Shown here one piece after another: positions 26,719-37,369 of a stretch of 64,000 nucleotides of DNA. Under the pieces are notes generated by a model, which searched no databases, was not told where the DNA came from, and saw nothing but the letters and a program-made list of their open reading frames with translations. Position numbers and translations under genes: made by a program. The stretch is from Luteibacter sp. SG786 (GTDB lineage Bacteria > Pseudomonadota > Gammaproteobacteria > Xanthomonadales > Rhodanobacteraceae). The first letter of the stretch is position 1. Each line of letters begins with the position of its first letter. The stretch spans positions 62,001 through 126,000 of the forward strand of contig NZ_JAAOYX010000001.1 in assembly GCF_011759605.1 (NCBI RefSeq). The letters are read 5' to 3'.

Positions 26719-27729
26719 TTACGCGAAGCCTTCCAGCACGATCTTGCCCCGGGCCTTGTGGCTCTCGATCAGTTCATGCGCCTTCCGCAGGTTTTCCGCG
26801 GTGATGCTGCCGAAGTGCTCGCCCAGCGTGGTACGCAGCGTGCCGTCGTCGATCAGCGCCGCCACCCGGTCGAGGATCCTGTGCTGCTCCACCATGTCCG
26901 GTGTCTGGTAGGTCGAGCGCGTGAACATCGACTCCCAATGCAAGGAGATCGACTTGCGCTTCAGCTTGGTGACGTCGAGCGACTTCGGATCGTCGATGAG
27001 GCCGAACCGGCCCTGCGGCTTCACGAGCTCCACGATCTGGTCGAAATAGTCATCGCTGTGGGTGAGGCCGATCACGTGGTCCACTTGCCCGATACCCAAG
27101 GCTTCGAGCTGCGGGCCCAGCGGCTTGCCGTGATCGATGACCTCGTGCGCGCCCAGCTCGCGAACCCAGTCGGCCGTTTCCTTGCGCGATGCCGTGCCGA
27201 CGACCGTCAGTTTCGTCAACTGGCGGACCAGCTGCACCAGGATGGAACCGACACCGCCACCGGCGCCGATCACAAGGAGCGTTTCACCGCCGTTGCCGCC
27301 CTCGGCGATCTTCAGTCGATCGAACAGCATTTCCCACGCCGTCAGTGAGGTAAGCGGAAGCGCGGCGGCGTGCGCATTGTCGAGCGTGCGCGGCTTGTGG
27401 CCGACGATGCGTTCGTCCACGAGCTGGAATTGCGCGTTGCTGCCCGGGCGGATGAGCGAGCCGGCGTAGTACACCTCGTCGCCCTCCTTGAAGAGCGTGA
27501 CCTCGGGGCCCACCGCGGCCACGGTACCCACCGCATCGAAGCCGAGGACACGCGGTTCCGCCGTGGTCATGCCGTTGCGCACCTTGGTATCCACCGGGTT
27601 GACCGACACGGCCTTCACGGCAACGAGCAGGTCGCGGCCGGTCGCCACGGGTTTGGGAAGGTCCATCTCGACGAGTGACCGGGGGTCCTGGATGGGCAGG
27701 CCGTGCTGGGTGTAGACGATGGCTTTCAT
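26719..27729 (-). CDS. Zinc-type alcohol dehydrogenase/quinone oxidoreductase family protein
   Basis: The 336-residue protein belongs to the medium-chain dehydrogenase/reductase superfamily. The N-terminal catalytic fold has AVSVNPVDTKVRNG, and the Rossmann domain has LLVIGAGGGVGSILVQLVRQL (nucleotide-binding glycines). No cysteine-based zinc-binding loop is seen, as in quinone-oxidoreductase-like members that use NADPH. The substrate cannot be inferred. It is convergent with the stressosome operon, with 21 bases between the stops and no hairpin. Confidence 0.85.
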   Translation of the reverse strand: MKAIVYTQHGLPIQDPRSLVEMDLPKPVATGRDLLVAVKAVSVNPVDTKVRNGMTTAEPRVLGFDAVGTVAAVGPEVTLFKEGDEVYYAGSLIRPGSNAQFQLVDERIVGHKPRTLDNAHAAALPLTSLTAWEMLFDRLKIAEGGNGGETLLVIGAGGGVGSILVQLVRQLTKLTVVGTASRKETADWVRELGAHEVIDHGKPLGPQLEALGIGQVDHVIGLTHSDDYFDQIVELVKPQGRFGLIDDPKSLDVTKLKRKSISLHWESMFTRSTYQTPDMVEQHRILDRVAALIDDGTLRTTLGEHFGSITAENLRKAHELIESHKARGKIVLEGFA

Positions 27730-27969
27730 GGATGGATCTCCGATGGCGATGGGCGCATCGTGCGCGTCTGGGCCGCGCTGGGAAACCGGCCGCTGGCGGG
27801 ATCAGTTTCCGTGTTTCGTTGAATATCGCGGCGGCTCAAGCCCTGGAGGGTCCTCGCGGCACCCCGGGAGGGGGTGGGCGCGGCACCTGTCCAAAAAGCC
27901 GATATCTTCCGCGCCCGCTTACCCCTATGATCCGGCCCCACGAACGGCAGGCCTTCGCAGGGGAATGGG

Positions 27970-29208
27970 ATGTCGCAGGGGAGATCGGGCGCGCTCGGTG
28001 ACCATCGTTATGTCGCCGAGATGGACGCATTGCAGAAGTTCGGCCGCCTGGAAAAGGCCGCCCAGCTGGGGGACGCGCGGGCGCAGTTTCAGGTGGCGCA
28101 CATGTACGCCGAGGGCGAACACGTGCCCCAGGATCGTGCGCGCGCCGCCCAATGGTTCCGTCGGGCGGCGGAGCAGGGTCATCTGGAAAGCCAGTGCCGC
28201 CTTGCCGCGATCCATGCGGAAGGGCTTGGCGTGCCGCGCGATCCCTTCGAGGCGGCCGGGTGGTACCGCCGTGCCGCGGAAGCGGGCTCGGCCGAGGCGC
28301 AATGCGCCCTGGGCACGCTCCACGCCAGGGGCCAGGGCGTGACTGCCGACCGCGCCGAAGCACTGCGCTGGTGGACCCTCGCCGCCGACCAGGGCCACGT
28401 GCAGGCCTGCGTCAACCTCGGCGTGTCGCACTATTTCGGACGCGGCGTGTCGCGCGATGCCGAGCTTGCCTTCGCTTACTACAGCCGCGCCGTGGAGCGC
28501 GGCCAGCCCGACGCTCCCGGTTATGCCGATGCGCTGTGCAGCGTTGCGCACATGTACTGCGACGGCATTGGCGTGCCCCGCGACACGGTGGCGGGGGAAC
28601 ACCATTACCGGCGCGCGGCGGAACTTGGGAACAGTTCCGCGCAGTTCGCCCTCGGCAAGCTGCACCTCGAAGCCAGCGCCTTGCCGGAAGACCGCGAGCA
28701 GGCACGCTATTGGTTCGGCCTGGCAGCCGAGCAGGGCGACAGCGAAGCACGCCGGCACCTGGCGGATCTGGCGCCCTCTAGTGGAGGGACCGACGCGGCG
28801 CAGAACAAGCCGGCCCGGCTCGGGCCGCAGGACGCGGCAGGGCAGTTCCTGCTCGGCCAGCGCCTGGCATCCGGCGACGGGTTGGCCCGCAACGACCGCG
28901 AGGCCGTGCGCTGGCTCGCCCTGGCCGCGGAGCGCGCGCACGCGCCCGCGCAATACGCCCTGGCAAAGATGCTGGACGAAGGCCGCGGCCTGCCCCGCGA
29001 CGTGTCCGAGGTGGTGCGGCTCCTCCGCCACGCCGCGAGCGCCGGTCATGCCGACGCACAGTTCGAGCTGGGCCTGTTCCATGAACGCGGGGAAGGCGTG
29101 CCGCGTAACGCGTCGATCGCCCGGGCCTGGTTTCGCAAGGCGGCCGGCCGCGGGCACCTGAAGGCGCTGCGCAAGCTCGAAAAGCGCCGCTGGTGGAAGG
29201 TCTGGTAG
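27970..29208 (+). CDS. Sel1-repeat protein
   Basis: The 412 residues are almost wholly Sel1-like repeats of about 36 residues, each with the pattern A(Q/E)xxLGxxYxxGxGVxxDxxxAxxWxxxAAxxG. I count roughly ten units, with a less regular linker near residue 275-290. Such solenoids mediate protein-protein contacts. There is no signal peptide, so it is probably cytoplasmic. It is a single gene followed by an 83-bp repeat. The 240 bases upstream contain nothing I can assign beyond the AGGGG Shine-Dalgarno. Confidence 0.85.
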   Translation: MSQGRSGALGDHRYVAEMDALQKFGRLEKAAQLGDARAQFQVAHMYAEGEHVPQDRARAAQWFRRAAEQGHLESQCRLAAIHAEGLGVPRDPFEAAGWYRRAAEAGSAEAQCALGTLHARGQGVTADRAEALRWWTLAADQGHVQACVNLGVSHYFGRGVSRDAELAFAYYSRAVERGQPDAPGYADALCSVAHMYCDGIGVPRDTVAGEHHYRRAAELGNSSAQFALGKLHLEASALPEDREQARYWFGLAAEQGDSEARRHLADLAPSSGGTDAAQNKPARLGPQDAAGQFLLGQRLASGDGLARNDREAVRWLALAAERAHAPAQYALAKMLDEGRGLPRDVSEVVRLLRHAASAGHADAQFELGLFHERGEGVPRNASIARAWFRKAAGRGHLKALRKLEKRRWWKVW

Positions 29209-29217
29209 AACGGTTTT

Positions 29218-29316
29218 TGTGGGAGCCGGCTTTGCCGGCGATCCCGCGGCAGCGGGCCAGCTTGCCGCGAGCACCCATCGCCGCTGAAGCGGCTCCCACA
29301 AAAGCCGGCTCCCACA
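29218..29316 (-). repeat. 83-bp palindromic repeat, copy 2, with an extra half-end
   Basis: The core 29218-29300 is the reverse-orientation equivalent of the element at 7800-7882. A further AGCCGGCTCCCACA end is appended at 29303-29316, as if a second element were truncated onto it. It lies between two genes on the plus strand. Confidence 0.85.
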
Positions 29317-29437
29317 GGGGTGCCGCGAAAACTTGCGGCCGTGACTTCCGGCGCTTCCCCTGCGCGGCCGCGGCCACGACCATCGGCGGATGTACCGCCG
29401 CCGGATGTCCGGCGGGGTGCGAACCAAGGGCCTTTCC

Positions 29438-32070
<2,633 letters not shown>

Positions 32071-32071
<1 letters not shown>

Positions 32072-32793
32072 TGATCATGGTATCGGCGCCGGTGGACGTT
32101 CCCACGTCCACCGTGCGCATCGTGCACACCTATCCGCATGACCGCCAGGCCTTCACCGAAGGCCTGTACTACGACGACGGATATCTCTTCGAGAGTACGG
32201 GCGGTTATGCGGATGCCGGCCTGCGCAAGGTGCGCCTGGATACGGGCGAGGTGGTGCAGCGGCGCGACGTGCCGCGGCAGGTGTTCGGCGAAGGCATCGT
32301 CGCCAGCGGTTCGAGGATCCTGCAGCTTTCATGGCGTGAAGGCGTGGGGTTCATCTACGATCGCAAGACCTTCGCGCTGCTGGGCGAGATCCACTATCCC
32401 GGCGAAGGCTGGGCCATGACGCGAAACGCTGCGCACATCTTCATGAGCGACGGCACGCCGCGCATTCGTATCCTCGATCCGCAGACCTTCGCGCAGACGG
32501 GTTCGATCGATGTGACCGTCAATGGCAAGCCGCTGGAGCAGATCAACGAGCTGGAATGGGTGAAGGGCGAGATCTACGCCAACGTGTGGCAGACCTCGCG
32601 CATCGCCCGGATCGATCCGGCCACGGGACACGTGGTGGGATGGATCGACCTGAGGAATCTGGCGGCGATGCAGCATGTCCAGGACCCCGCCGACGACGTA
32701 CTCAACGGCATCGCGTACGACGCCGCGCACGATCGGTTGTTCGTCACCGGCAAGCGTTGGGATGCGGTGTACGAGATCAAGCTCAATCCTTGA
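32071..32793 (+). CDS. Glutaminyl-peptide cyclotransferase (glutamine cyclotransferase family)
   Basis: The 240-residue product matches the plant/bacterial glutamine cyclotransferase beta-propeller: HDRQAFTEGLYYDDGYLFESTG, FGEGI, LNELEWV-type INELEWVKGEIYANVW, and DDVLNGIAYD..RLFVTGKRW near the end. The family converts N-terminal glutamine to pyroglutamate with loss of ammonia. Most bacterial members are exported, but this one starts without any signal peptide. Either it works in the cytoplasm or its export differs. It is fused translationally (TGATG) to the aminopeptidase, whose action pyroglutamate would block, an interesting pairing. Confidence 0.85.
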
Positions 32794-32849
32794 AGTGCCC
32801 GTGGGAAGTCCTGGTTGGGGCTTGCCTCGTGGGTTGTGGGAAGGCTTTG

Positions 32850-32932
32850 TGTGGGAGCCGGCTATGCCGGCGATCCCGCGGCAGCGGGCGAGCCCGGGGC
32901 GAGCACCCATCGCCGCTGAAGCGGCTCCCACA
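32850..32932 (-). repeat. 83-bp palindromic repeat, copy 3
   Basis: This copy has the same length and ends as the other three and the same orientation as copy 2. It lies between the convergent cyclotransferase and PfkB genes, where its hairpins may end both transcripts. Confidence 0.85.
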
Positions 32933-32973
32933 CAGAGCTCCGCTTGCCTCGGAAGGGGCCCACAAAGCGCAGG

Positions 32974-33828
32974 TCAGCCAGAGGCCGAGCAGGCCGCCAG
33001 CAGCGCGTCGCGGAAGCACGGTGCGTCGAGCAGCCTTGCCGCGAGCGTGCCCTTGAACACGTCGCCCGCGCCACAGGTGGGCACGCGATAGAGGTCGGTA
33101 TGGTCGCCATGGCGATCGCTGCCGTGCGATACGAGGCAGCTGCGGTCGAGGGAGACCACCACCGTGCCGGCGCATAGGCGTCGCGCGAGCGCATTGATCG
33201 TGGTGTCGTCCATGCCTGTCACCGCGTTCGCGGTGATATCGATGGAAAGGAACCGCCCGCAGACGCGGGCGAACTCGTGCACGTCGAGCAGCAGCACGTC
33301 GGTGCTGGCGAACTCGCGCACGGAAAGCCCCGGCGGCAGCGGGCCGGGATCGAGTACGCGCAGCAGGCGCTTCGTGCCGGCAAGTTCCAGCGTGGCGGCC
33401 ACGGCGTCGATGTTCGCCTCGGTCGAGACGAGCAGCACCTTCGCACTGTCGAACAGATCGGACTGGTGCGCTATGAACGCCGCATCGAGGTGGGCGTTGG
33501 CGCCGGCAGAGAGCACGGAGAGCATCTGCCCCTTCGTGTCCGTGACGATGGCCGTGCGTCCCGTGCGCACCCCGGACACCACCTGCCAGCGGGCCACGAC
33601 GTTGGCCGGCAGGCCGGACGGGTCGATGGTGTCGTCGCCGATCGCTGCAACGAGCCCGGTCGGCACGCCTGCGCGGGCGGCGGCCACCGCCTGGTGGAAC
33701 GCCTTCCCACCCGGCAACCGGTCGAACTCGTCGGCGTAGGCGGGCTCGCCGGCCTTGGGAATGCGCGGCGTACGCCAGCGCTCTTCCTCGCTATAGCCGC
33801 CGACGACCAGCAGGCGGACGCCGGCCAC
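32974..33828 (-). CDS. PfkB-family kinase next to a nucleoside transporter
   Basis: The 284-residue protein has ribokinase-fold features: LLVVGGY at the start, LPGGKAFHQAVAAARAG for substrate binding, and the CGAGDVFKG anion-hole/catalytic-base motif near the C-terminus. PfkB enzymes phosphorylate sugars or nucleosides with ATP. The gene starts three bases after the nupC-like stop on the same strand, so a nucleoside or ribose substrate is a fair inference. The sequence is divergent from canonical ribokinase and could serve another substrate. Confidence 0.75.
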   Translation of the reverse strand: MAGVRLLVVGGYSEEERWRTPRIPKAGEPAYADEFDRLPGGKAFHQAVAAARAGVPTGLVAAIGDDTIDPSGLPANVVARWQVVSGVRTGRTAIVTDTKGQMLSVLSAGANAHLDAAFIAHQSDLFDSAKVLLVSTEANIDAVAATLELAGTKRLLRVLDPGPLPPGLSVREFASTDVLLLDVHEFARVCGRFLSIDITANAVTGMDDTTINALARRLCAGTVVVSLDRSCLVSHGSDRHGDHTDLYRVPTCGAGDVFKGTLAARLLDAPCFRDALLAACSASG

Positions 33829-33831
33829 GCG

Positions 33832-35136
33832 TCAGAACTGCTCGAGCACGCCGGCGATGGTCGCCGTCATGAAGGTGGCGATGGAGCCGCCCAGCACGGC
33901 ACGCAGGCCGAGGCGGGCAAGGTCGCCGCGGCGGTTTGGCGCGAGGCCGCCGATGCCGCCGATCTGGATGGCGATCGAGGAGAAGTTGGCGAAGCCGCAC
34001 AGCGCGTACGTGGCGATGAGACGGCTCTGCGGCAGCAGCTCATCGAGGTGGCGCGCGAGGTCGGCGTACGCCACGAATTCGTTGATGACCACCTTCTGGC
34101 CGATGAAGCTGCCGACGAGGGTGGCATCCTGCCAGGGCACGCCGATCAGCCACGCCACCGGGGCGAGGATCCACCCGAAGATCGTTTCCAGGCTGAGCGC
34201 AACCGGATGACCCGTGGTGGCAGTGAGCCATGCGTTGAGGCTGTGGTCGCCGCCGATCGTGCCCACCCACTGCACCGGACCGTTGATGAGGGCGATGAGC
34301 GCGATGAAGGCCAGCAGCATCGCGCCGACGTTCATGGCCAGCTTCAGGCCGTCGCCCGCGCCGGTCGCGGCGGCGTCGATCACGTTGGCGGTGGTTTTCT
34401 CGACCTCGATCTTCACCGTGCCGCGGGTGAGCGGTTCCTGCGTTTCGGGCACGAGGATCTTGGCCAGCACCATGGTGGCCGGCGCGGCCATCACGCTCGC
34501 GGTGAGCAGGTGCTTCGCGTAGAACATGCGCTGCACCGGGTCGTCGCCGCCGAGCATCGCCACATAGGCGGCCATCACCGAGCCGGCGATGTGCGCCATG
34601 CCGCCGATCATGACGGTCATCAGCTCGGCTTGGGTCATCCGCTCGATATAGGGCTTGATGGTGAGTGGCGCTTCGGTCTGGCCGATGAACACGCTGGCGC
34701 AGACGCTGGTGGTCTCGGCGCCCGACACGCGCATCACCTTGGTGATCACCCAGGCCATGCCCTTCACGATCTGCTGCATCACGCCGAGGTGATAGAGCAC
34801 GCCGGTGAGCGCCGCGAAGAAGACGATGGTGGGCAGCACCTTCACGGCAAAGATCACGCCGAACTTGTCGCTGTCCAGCAGGCTGCCGAAGATGAAGCGC
34901 GAACCGACGTCCACGTAGTCGAGGAGGCGTACGAAGCCGGTGGCGATGGCGTCGAACACATCGCGGCCCAGCGGCACCTTCAGCACGATGGCGGCGAAGA
35001 CGATCTGCAACAGCACGCCGGTGGCGACGAGCTTCCAGTCGACCACGCGCTTGTTGTTGGAGAAACAGAATGCGATGGCGACGAGCACCACCAAACCGAA
35101 CAGGCCAAAGAGAACGTGGCCCAACAGACCCAGCAT
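33832..35136 (-). CDS. Concentrative nucleoside transporter (NupC/CNT family)
   Basis: The 434-residue inner-membrane protein shows CNT signatures: an N-terminal helix, VVDWKLVATGVLLQ, GVLYHLGVMQ, GAETTSVCASVFIGQTEAPL (substrate-binding region), VINEFVAYADL and TYALCGFANFSSIAIQIGG near the end. It should import nucleosides coupled to protons or sodium. It leads a two-gene unit with the PfkB kinase, consistent with uptake and trapping by phosphorylation. Confidence 0.92.
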   Translation of the reverse strand: MLGLLGHVLFGLFGLVVLVAIAFCFSNNKRVVDWKLVATGVLLQIVFAAIVLKVPLGRDVFDAIATGFVRLLDYVDVGSRFIFGSLLDSDKFGVIFAVKVLPTIVFFAALTGVLYHLGVMQQIVKGMAWVITKVMRVSGAETTSVCASVFIGQTEAPLTIKPYIERMTQAELMTVMIGGMAHIAGSVMAAYVAMLGGDDPVQRMFYAKHLLTASVMAAPATMVLAKILVPETQEPLTRGTVKIEVEKTTANVIDAAATGAGDGLKLAMNVGAMLLAFIALIALINGPVQWVGTIGGDHSLNAWLTATTGHPVALSLETIFGWILAPVAWLIGVPWQDATLVGSFIGQKVVINEFVAYADLARHLDELLPQSRLIATYALCGFANFSSIAIQIGGIGGLAPNRRGDLARLGLRAVLGGSIATFMTATIAGVLEQF

Positions 35137-35259
35137 CGCGACTTACCCCTTGGAAGGACGGGGGCAGCCCCGTGACCACTTTAAAAAACGCGAGGTTACG
35201 GGAGGAGTGCCCCGCGGGCAAGGCGCATCGCGGAATGGATGTGGCGGATTCCCCGCGGA

Positions 35260-35367
35260 AAGTCGCCAAGCCCCTGCCTGCGCACGGGCGACGATGCCCC
35301 GCGCGCCACCGCAAGAGCCCGGTGCCGCCTCGCCGTCGCCCCTGCGCAGGCAGGGGCCCAGCGACTT
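35260..35367. repeat. REPIN-like inverted REP pair, copy 1
   Basis: Two copies of a roughly 34-bp sequence with the hairpin CCCCTGCGCAGGCAGGGG core and a terminal GCGACTT lie head to head, at 35260-35293 (minus, degenerate) and 35333-35367 (plus), 39 bases apart. The same pair layout recurs at 56700-56809. It sits between the divergent nupC-like and lysE-like genes, so it does not merely mark gene ends. Confidence 0.75.
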
Positions 35368-35400
35368 CCGCCGCCCCGTTCCGAGTACTACGCTCGCACC

Positions 35401-36030
35401 ATGAACCTCTTCCTCACCATCGCCATCGTCCAGATCGTCGCCCTGATCACCCCGGGACCCGATTTCTTCTTCGTGTCCCAGCTCGCGGCCAGCCGGTCGC
35501 CGCGCGAAGCGTTCGCGGGGGTGGTGGGCATCGCGCTGGGGGTGGCGGTATGGGCGGCCCTGGCGCTGCTGGGCCTGCACATCCTCCTGCATCGGCTGGC
35601 GTGGCTGGAACGGGGCATCGCCGTTGCCGGCGGGGCCTACCTCTGCTGGATGGGATTCCAGATGCTGCGCGCCTCCTGGAAAGCGAAGGCGGACGCCGCC
35701 GTGCCCGTCGTGGACGTGCGCGGTTCCAGCCCGTGGCGCGCCCTGCTGAAGGGCCTGGCGACCAATCTGGCGAACCCGAAGGCGGCGGTGTACTTCGCCT
35801 CGATCTTCTCCGCCTTCGTGGGTGACGGCATGTCGGGTGCCGCGCGCTGGGGCCTGTGGGCCATGGTCACGCTCGAGACGGTGGCGTGGTTCTCGGTGGT
35901 GGCCGGCATTTTCGCGATGCCCGCCATGCGGCGGGCCTACGTGCGCGCCAGCCGTTGGATCGACGGCGGTGCTGGCGCGGTGTTCGCCCTGTTCGGGCTC
36001 CATCTGATCTTCGGGCGCCGAACCGCCTAG
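35401..36030 (+). CDS. LysE/RhtC-family amino acid exporter
   Basis: The 209-residue protein has six likely membrane segments and the LysE-family start IVQIVALITPGPDFFFVSQL, plus KGLATNLANPKAAVYFASIF in the middle. Family members export threonine, homoserine lactone, lysine or other amino acids; this resembles the RhtC branch. The ATG at 35401 fits the family N-terminus. It is convergent with the marR-like gene, seven bases between stops. Confidence 0.88.
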   Translation: MNLFLTIAIVQIVALITPGPDFFFVSQLAASRSPREAFAGVVGIALGVAVWAALALLGLHILLHRLAWLERGIAVAGGAYLCWMGFQMLRASWKAKADAAVPVVDVRGSSPWRALLKGLATNLANPKAAVYFASIFSAFVGDGMSGAARWGLWAMVTLETVAWFSVVAGIFAMPAMRRAYVRASRWIDGGAGAVFALFGLHLIFGRRTA

Positions 36031-36037
36031 AGGCTCC

Positions 36038-36499
36038 CTAGGGGGTGTCCTTGGGGACCTTGGCCTCTTCCAGGTTGCGGGTGACCTGGGCCAGGCTCTC
36101 GGCCAGCAGCCCGGGCTGGTCCACTCCCTCCAATGCGGTGCGGGCCAGGTCGGCCACCAGCGCCCGGACCCTCTCGGCCATGCGCTTGCCGGCCGGCGTC
36201 AGGACGATGTCGACCAGGCGGCGGTCATCCTCGTTGCGTTCGCGCAGCATCAGGCCCCGGTCGATTCCGGCGTCCACGGCGTGCGTGACAGTGCTGGCGT
36301 TCACGCCGCACGCGGCCGCGAGCTCGGTGGAGATCATGCTGCCGCGCGCGGTGAGCAGGAGCAGCAACTCGCCTTGCAGTGCCGTGAGCCCGAATTCCCG
36401 CTGGGCGCGGCGGCCCACGGCGTCGCGCAGCCGCGACCCCGCCAGCATGAGGTCGCGCCCCAGGCACAGGGTCGAAACCGTGTTGTCGTCGTTGGTCAT
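36038..36499 (-). CDS. MarR-family transcriptional regulator
   Basis: The 153 residues show a MarR winged helix: FGLTALQGELLLLLTARGSMISTELAAACGVNASTVTHAVDAGIDRGLMLRERNEDDRRLVDIVLTPAG. The wing carries the typical DDRRL signature. Such dimers usually repress neighbouring genes and release DNA on ligand binding. It starts two bases after the AraC-like gene's TAA, so both regulators share a transcript; the LysE exporter next door is a possible target. Confidence 0.88.
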   Translation of the reverse strand: MTNDDNTVSTLCLGRDLMLAGSRLRDAVGRRAQREFGLTALQGELLLLLTARGSMISTELAAACGVNASTVTHAVDAGIDRGLMLRERNEDDRRLVDIVLTPAGKRMAERVRALVADLARTALEGVDQPGLLAESLAQVTRNLEEAKVPKDTP

Positions 36500-36501
36500 G
36501 C

Positions 36502-37260
36502 TTAGTCCGCCGCGCGTCGCCATGCTCCCGGCGGCATGCCGACGGTACGGGTAAAGACACGCGTGAAGTGGCTTTGTTCGGCAAACCCGCAGGCGAGGGC
36601 GATGTCGGCCAGGGCGAGGTTGGTTTCGCGAAGGAGCTCGCGCGCACGCCCGATGCGACGGTCCAGCAGCCAGCGGTGGGGCGGTTTGCCCATGCTGCGA
36701 CGGAAAGCACGGGAGAAATGATTGACGGACAGGCCGCAGACCTCCGCCACGGCCGAGACCGGAAAGGACTGGTCCAACCGTTCGTCCATGAAGGCGACGG
36801 CCCGGCGTTCTTGCCAGGTGGCCAGCCCGCCGCGCGGCGTGGCGCCCTCGTCGCGGGACGAGGCGCCCCCGAGCAAGGCCCGGAGGGCCAGGGCCACATG
36901 GGCGAGCAACGGGGTATTCGGTGCCTCGGCGCGAAGGCTGTCGAACAAGACCTGGGCCAGCGAGCGAACCGCGGGCGGGTGGCTGCTTTCGGCCTCACCC
37001 TCGGCCTGTCTGCGGAACAGGATGGCGCCCGCCCCGTCGGCGTCGGCGGCGCACGCGGCGCGGTAGACCAGGAGCAGGTCGTCGGCGGCACCGTCGAGCG
37101 GAATTTCCGTGAGTTGTGCCCGTCCTCGCAGGTCTTCCACGAGGCTGGTGCTTCCCCGGCGGTCGCCGCGTTCGATGGCGGCGGAGCGTTGGGCGAGATC
37201 GACGATGACCGTGGGCAACGCGGCCAGACGAATGCTGCAAGCGGGTTCGGCGCGATACAT
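36502..37260 (-). CDS. AraC-family transcriptional regulator
   Basis: The 252-residue protein ends in an AraC/XylS double HTH (about 150-250) with LDQSFPVSAVAEVCGLSVNHFSRAFRRSMG and DIALACGFAEQSHFTRVFTRTVGMPPGAWRR. The N-terminal 140 residues, without a clear cupin pattern, are an unassigned effector domain. The start at 37260 has an AAGGAT site nine bases upstream; a longer start at 37323 is possible. It is co-transcribed with the MarR-like gene. Confidence 0.85.
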   Translation of the reverse strand: MYRAEPACSIRLAALPTVIVDLAQRSAAIERGDRRGSTSLVEDLRGRAQLTEIPLDGAADDLLLVYRAACAADADGAGAILFRRQAEGEAESSHPPAVRSLAQVLFDSLRAEAPNTPLLAHVALALRALLGGASSRDEGATPRGGLATWQERRAVAFMDERLDQSFPVSAVAEVCGLSVNHFSRAFRRSMGKPPHRWLLDRRIGRARELLRETNLALADIALACGFAEQSHFTRVFTRTVGMPPGAWRRAAD

Positions 37261-37324
37261 GGTGGCCGATCCTTTCGAGATACCGAAGGAGGAGCCAAGC
37301 ATTGCGCATGCAAGGATCGGCACC

Positions 37325-37341
37325 TACCCCCATAAGGGGTA
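37325..37341. promoter_or_regulatory. Inverted repeat TACCCC-N5-GGGGTA
   Basis: This short perfect inverted repeat lies between the araC-like start and the downstream end of the GH13 gene. It could be an operator for the AraC/MarR pair or a weak hairpin at the end of the GH13 transcript. There is no T run on the relevant strand. Confidence 0.3.
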
Positions 37342-37369
37342 CCGTGAGGGAATCCGCCGCTAAATTCCG

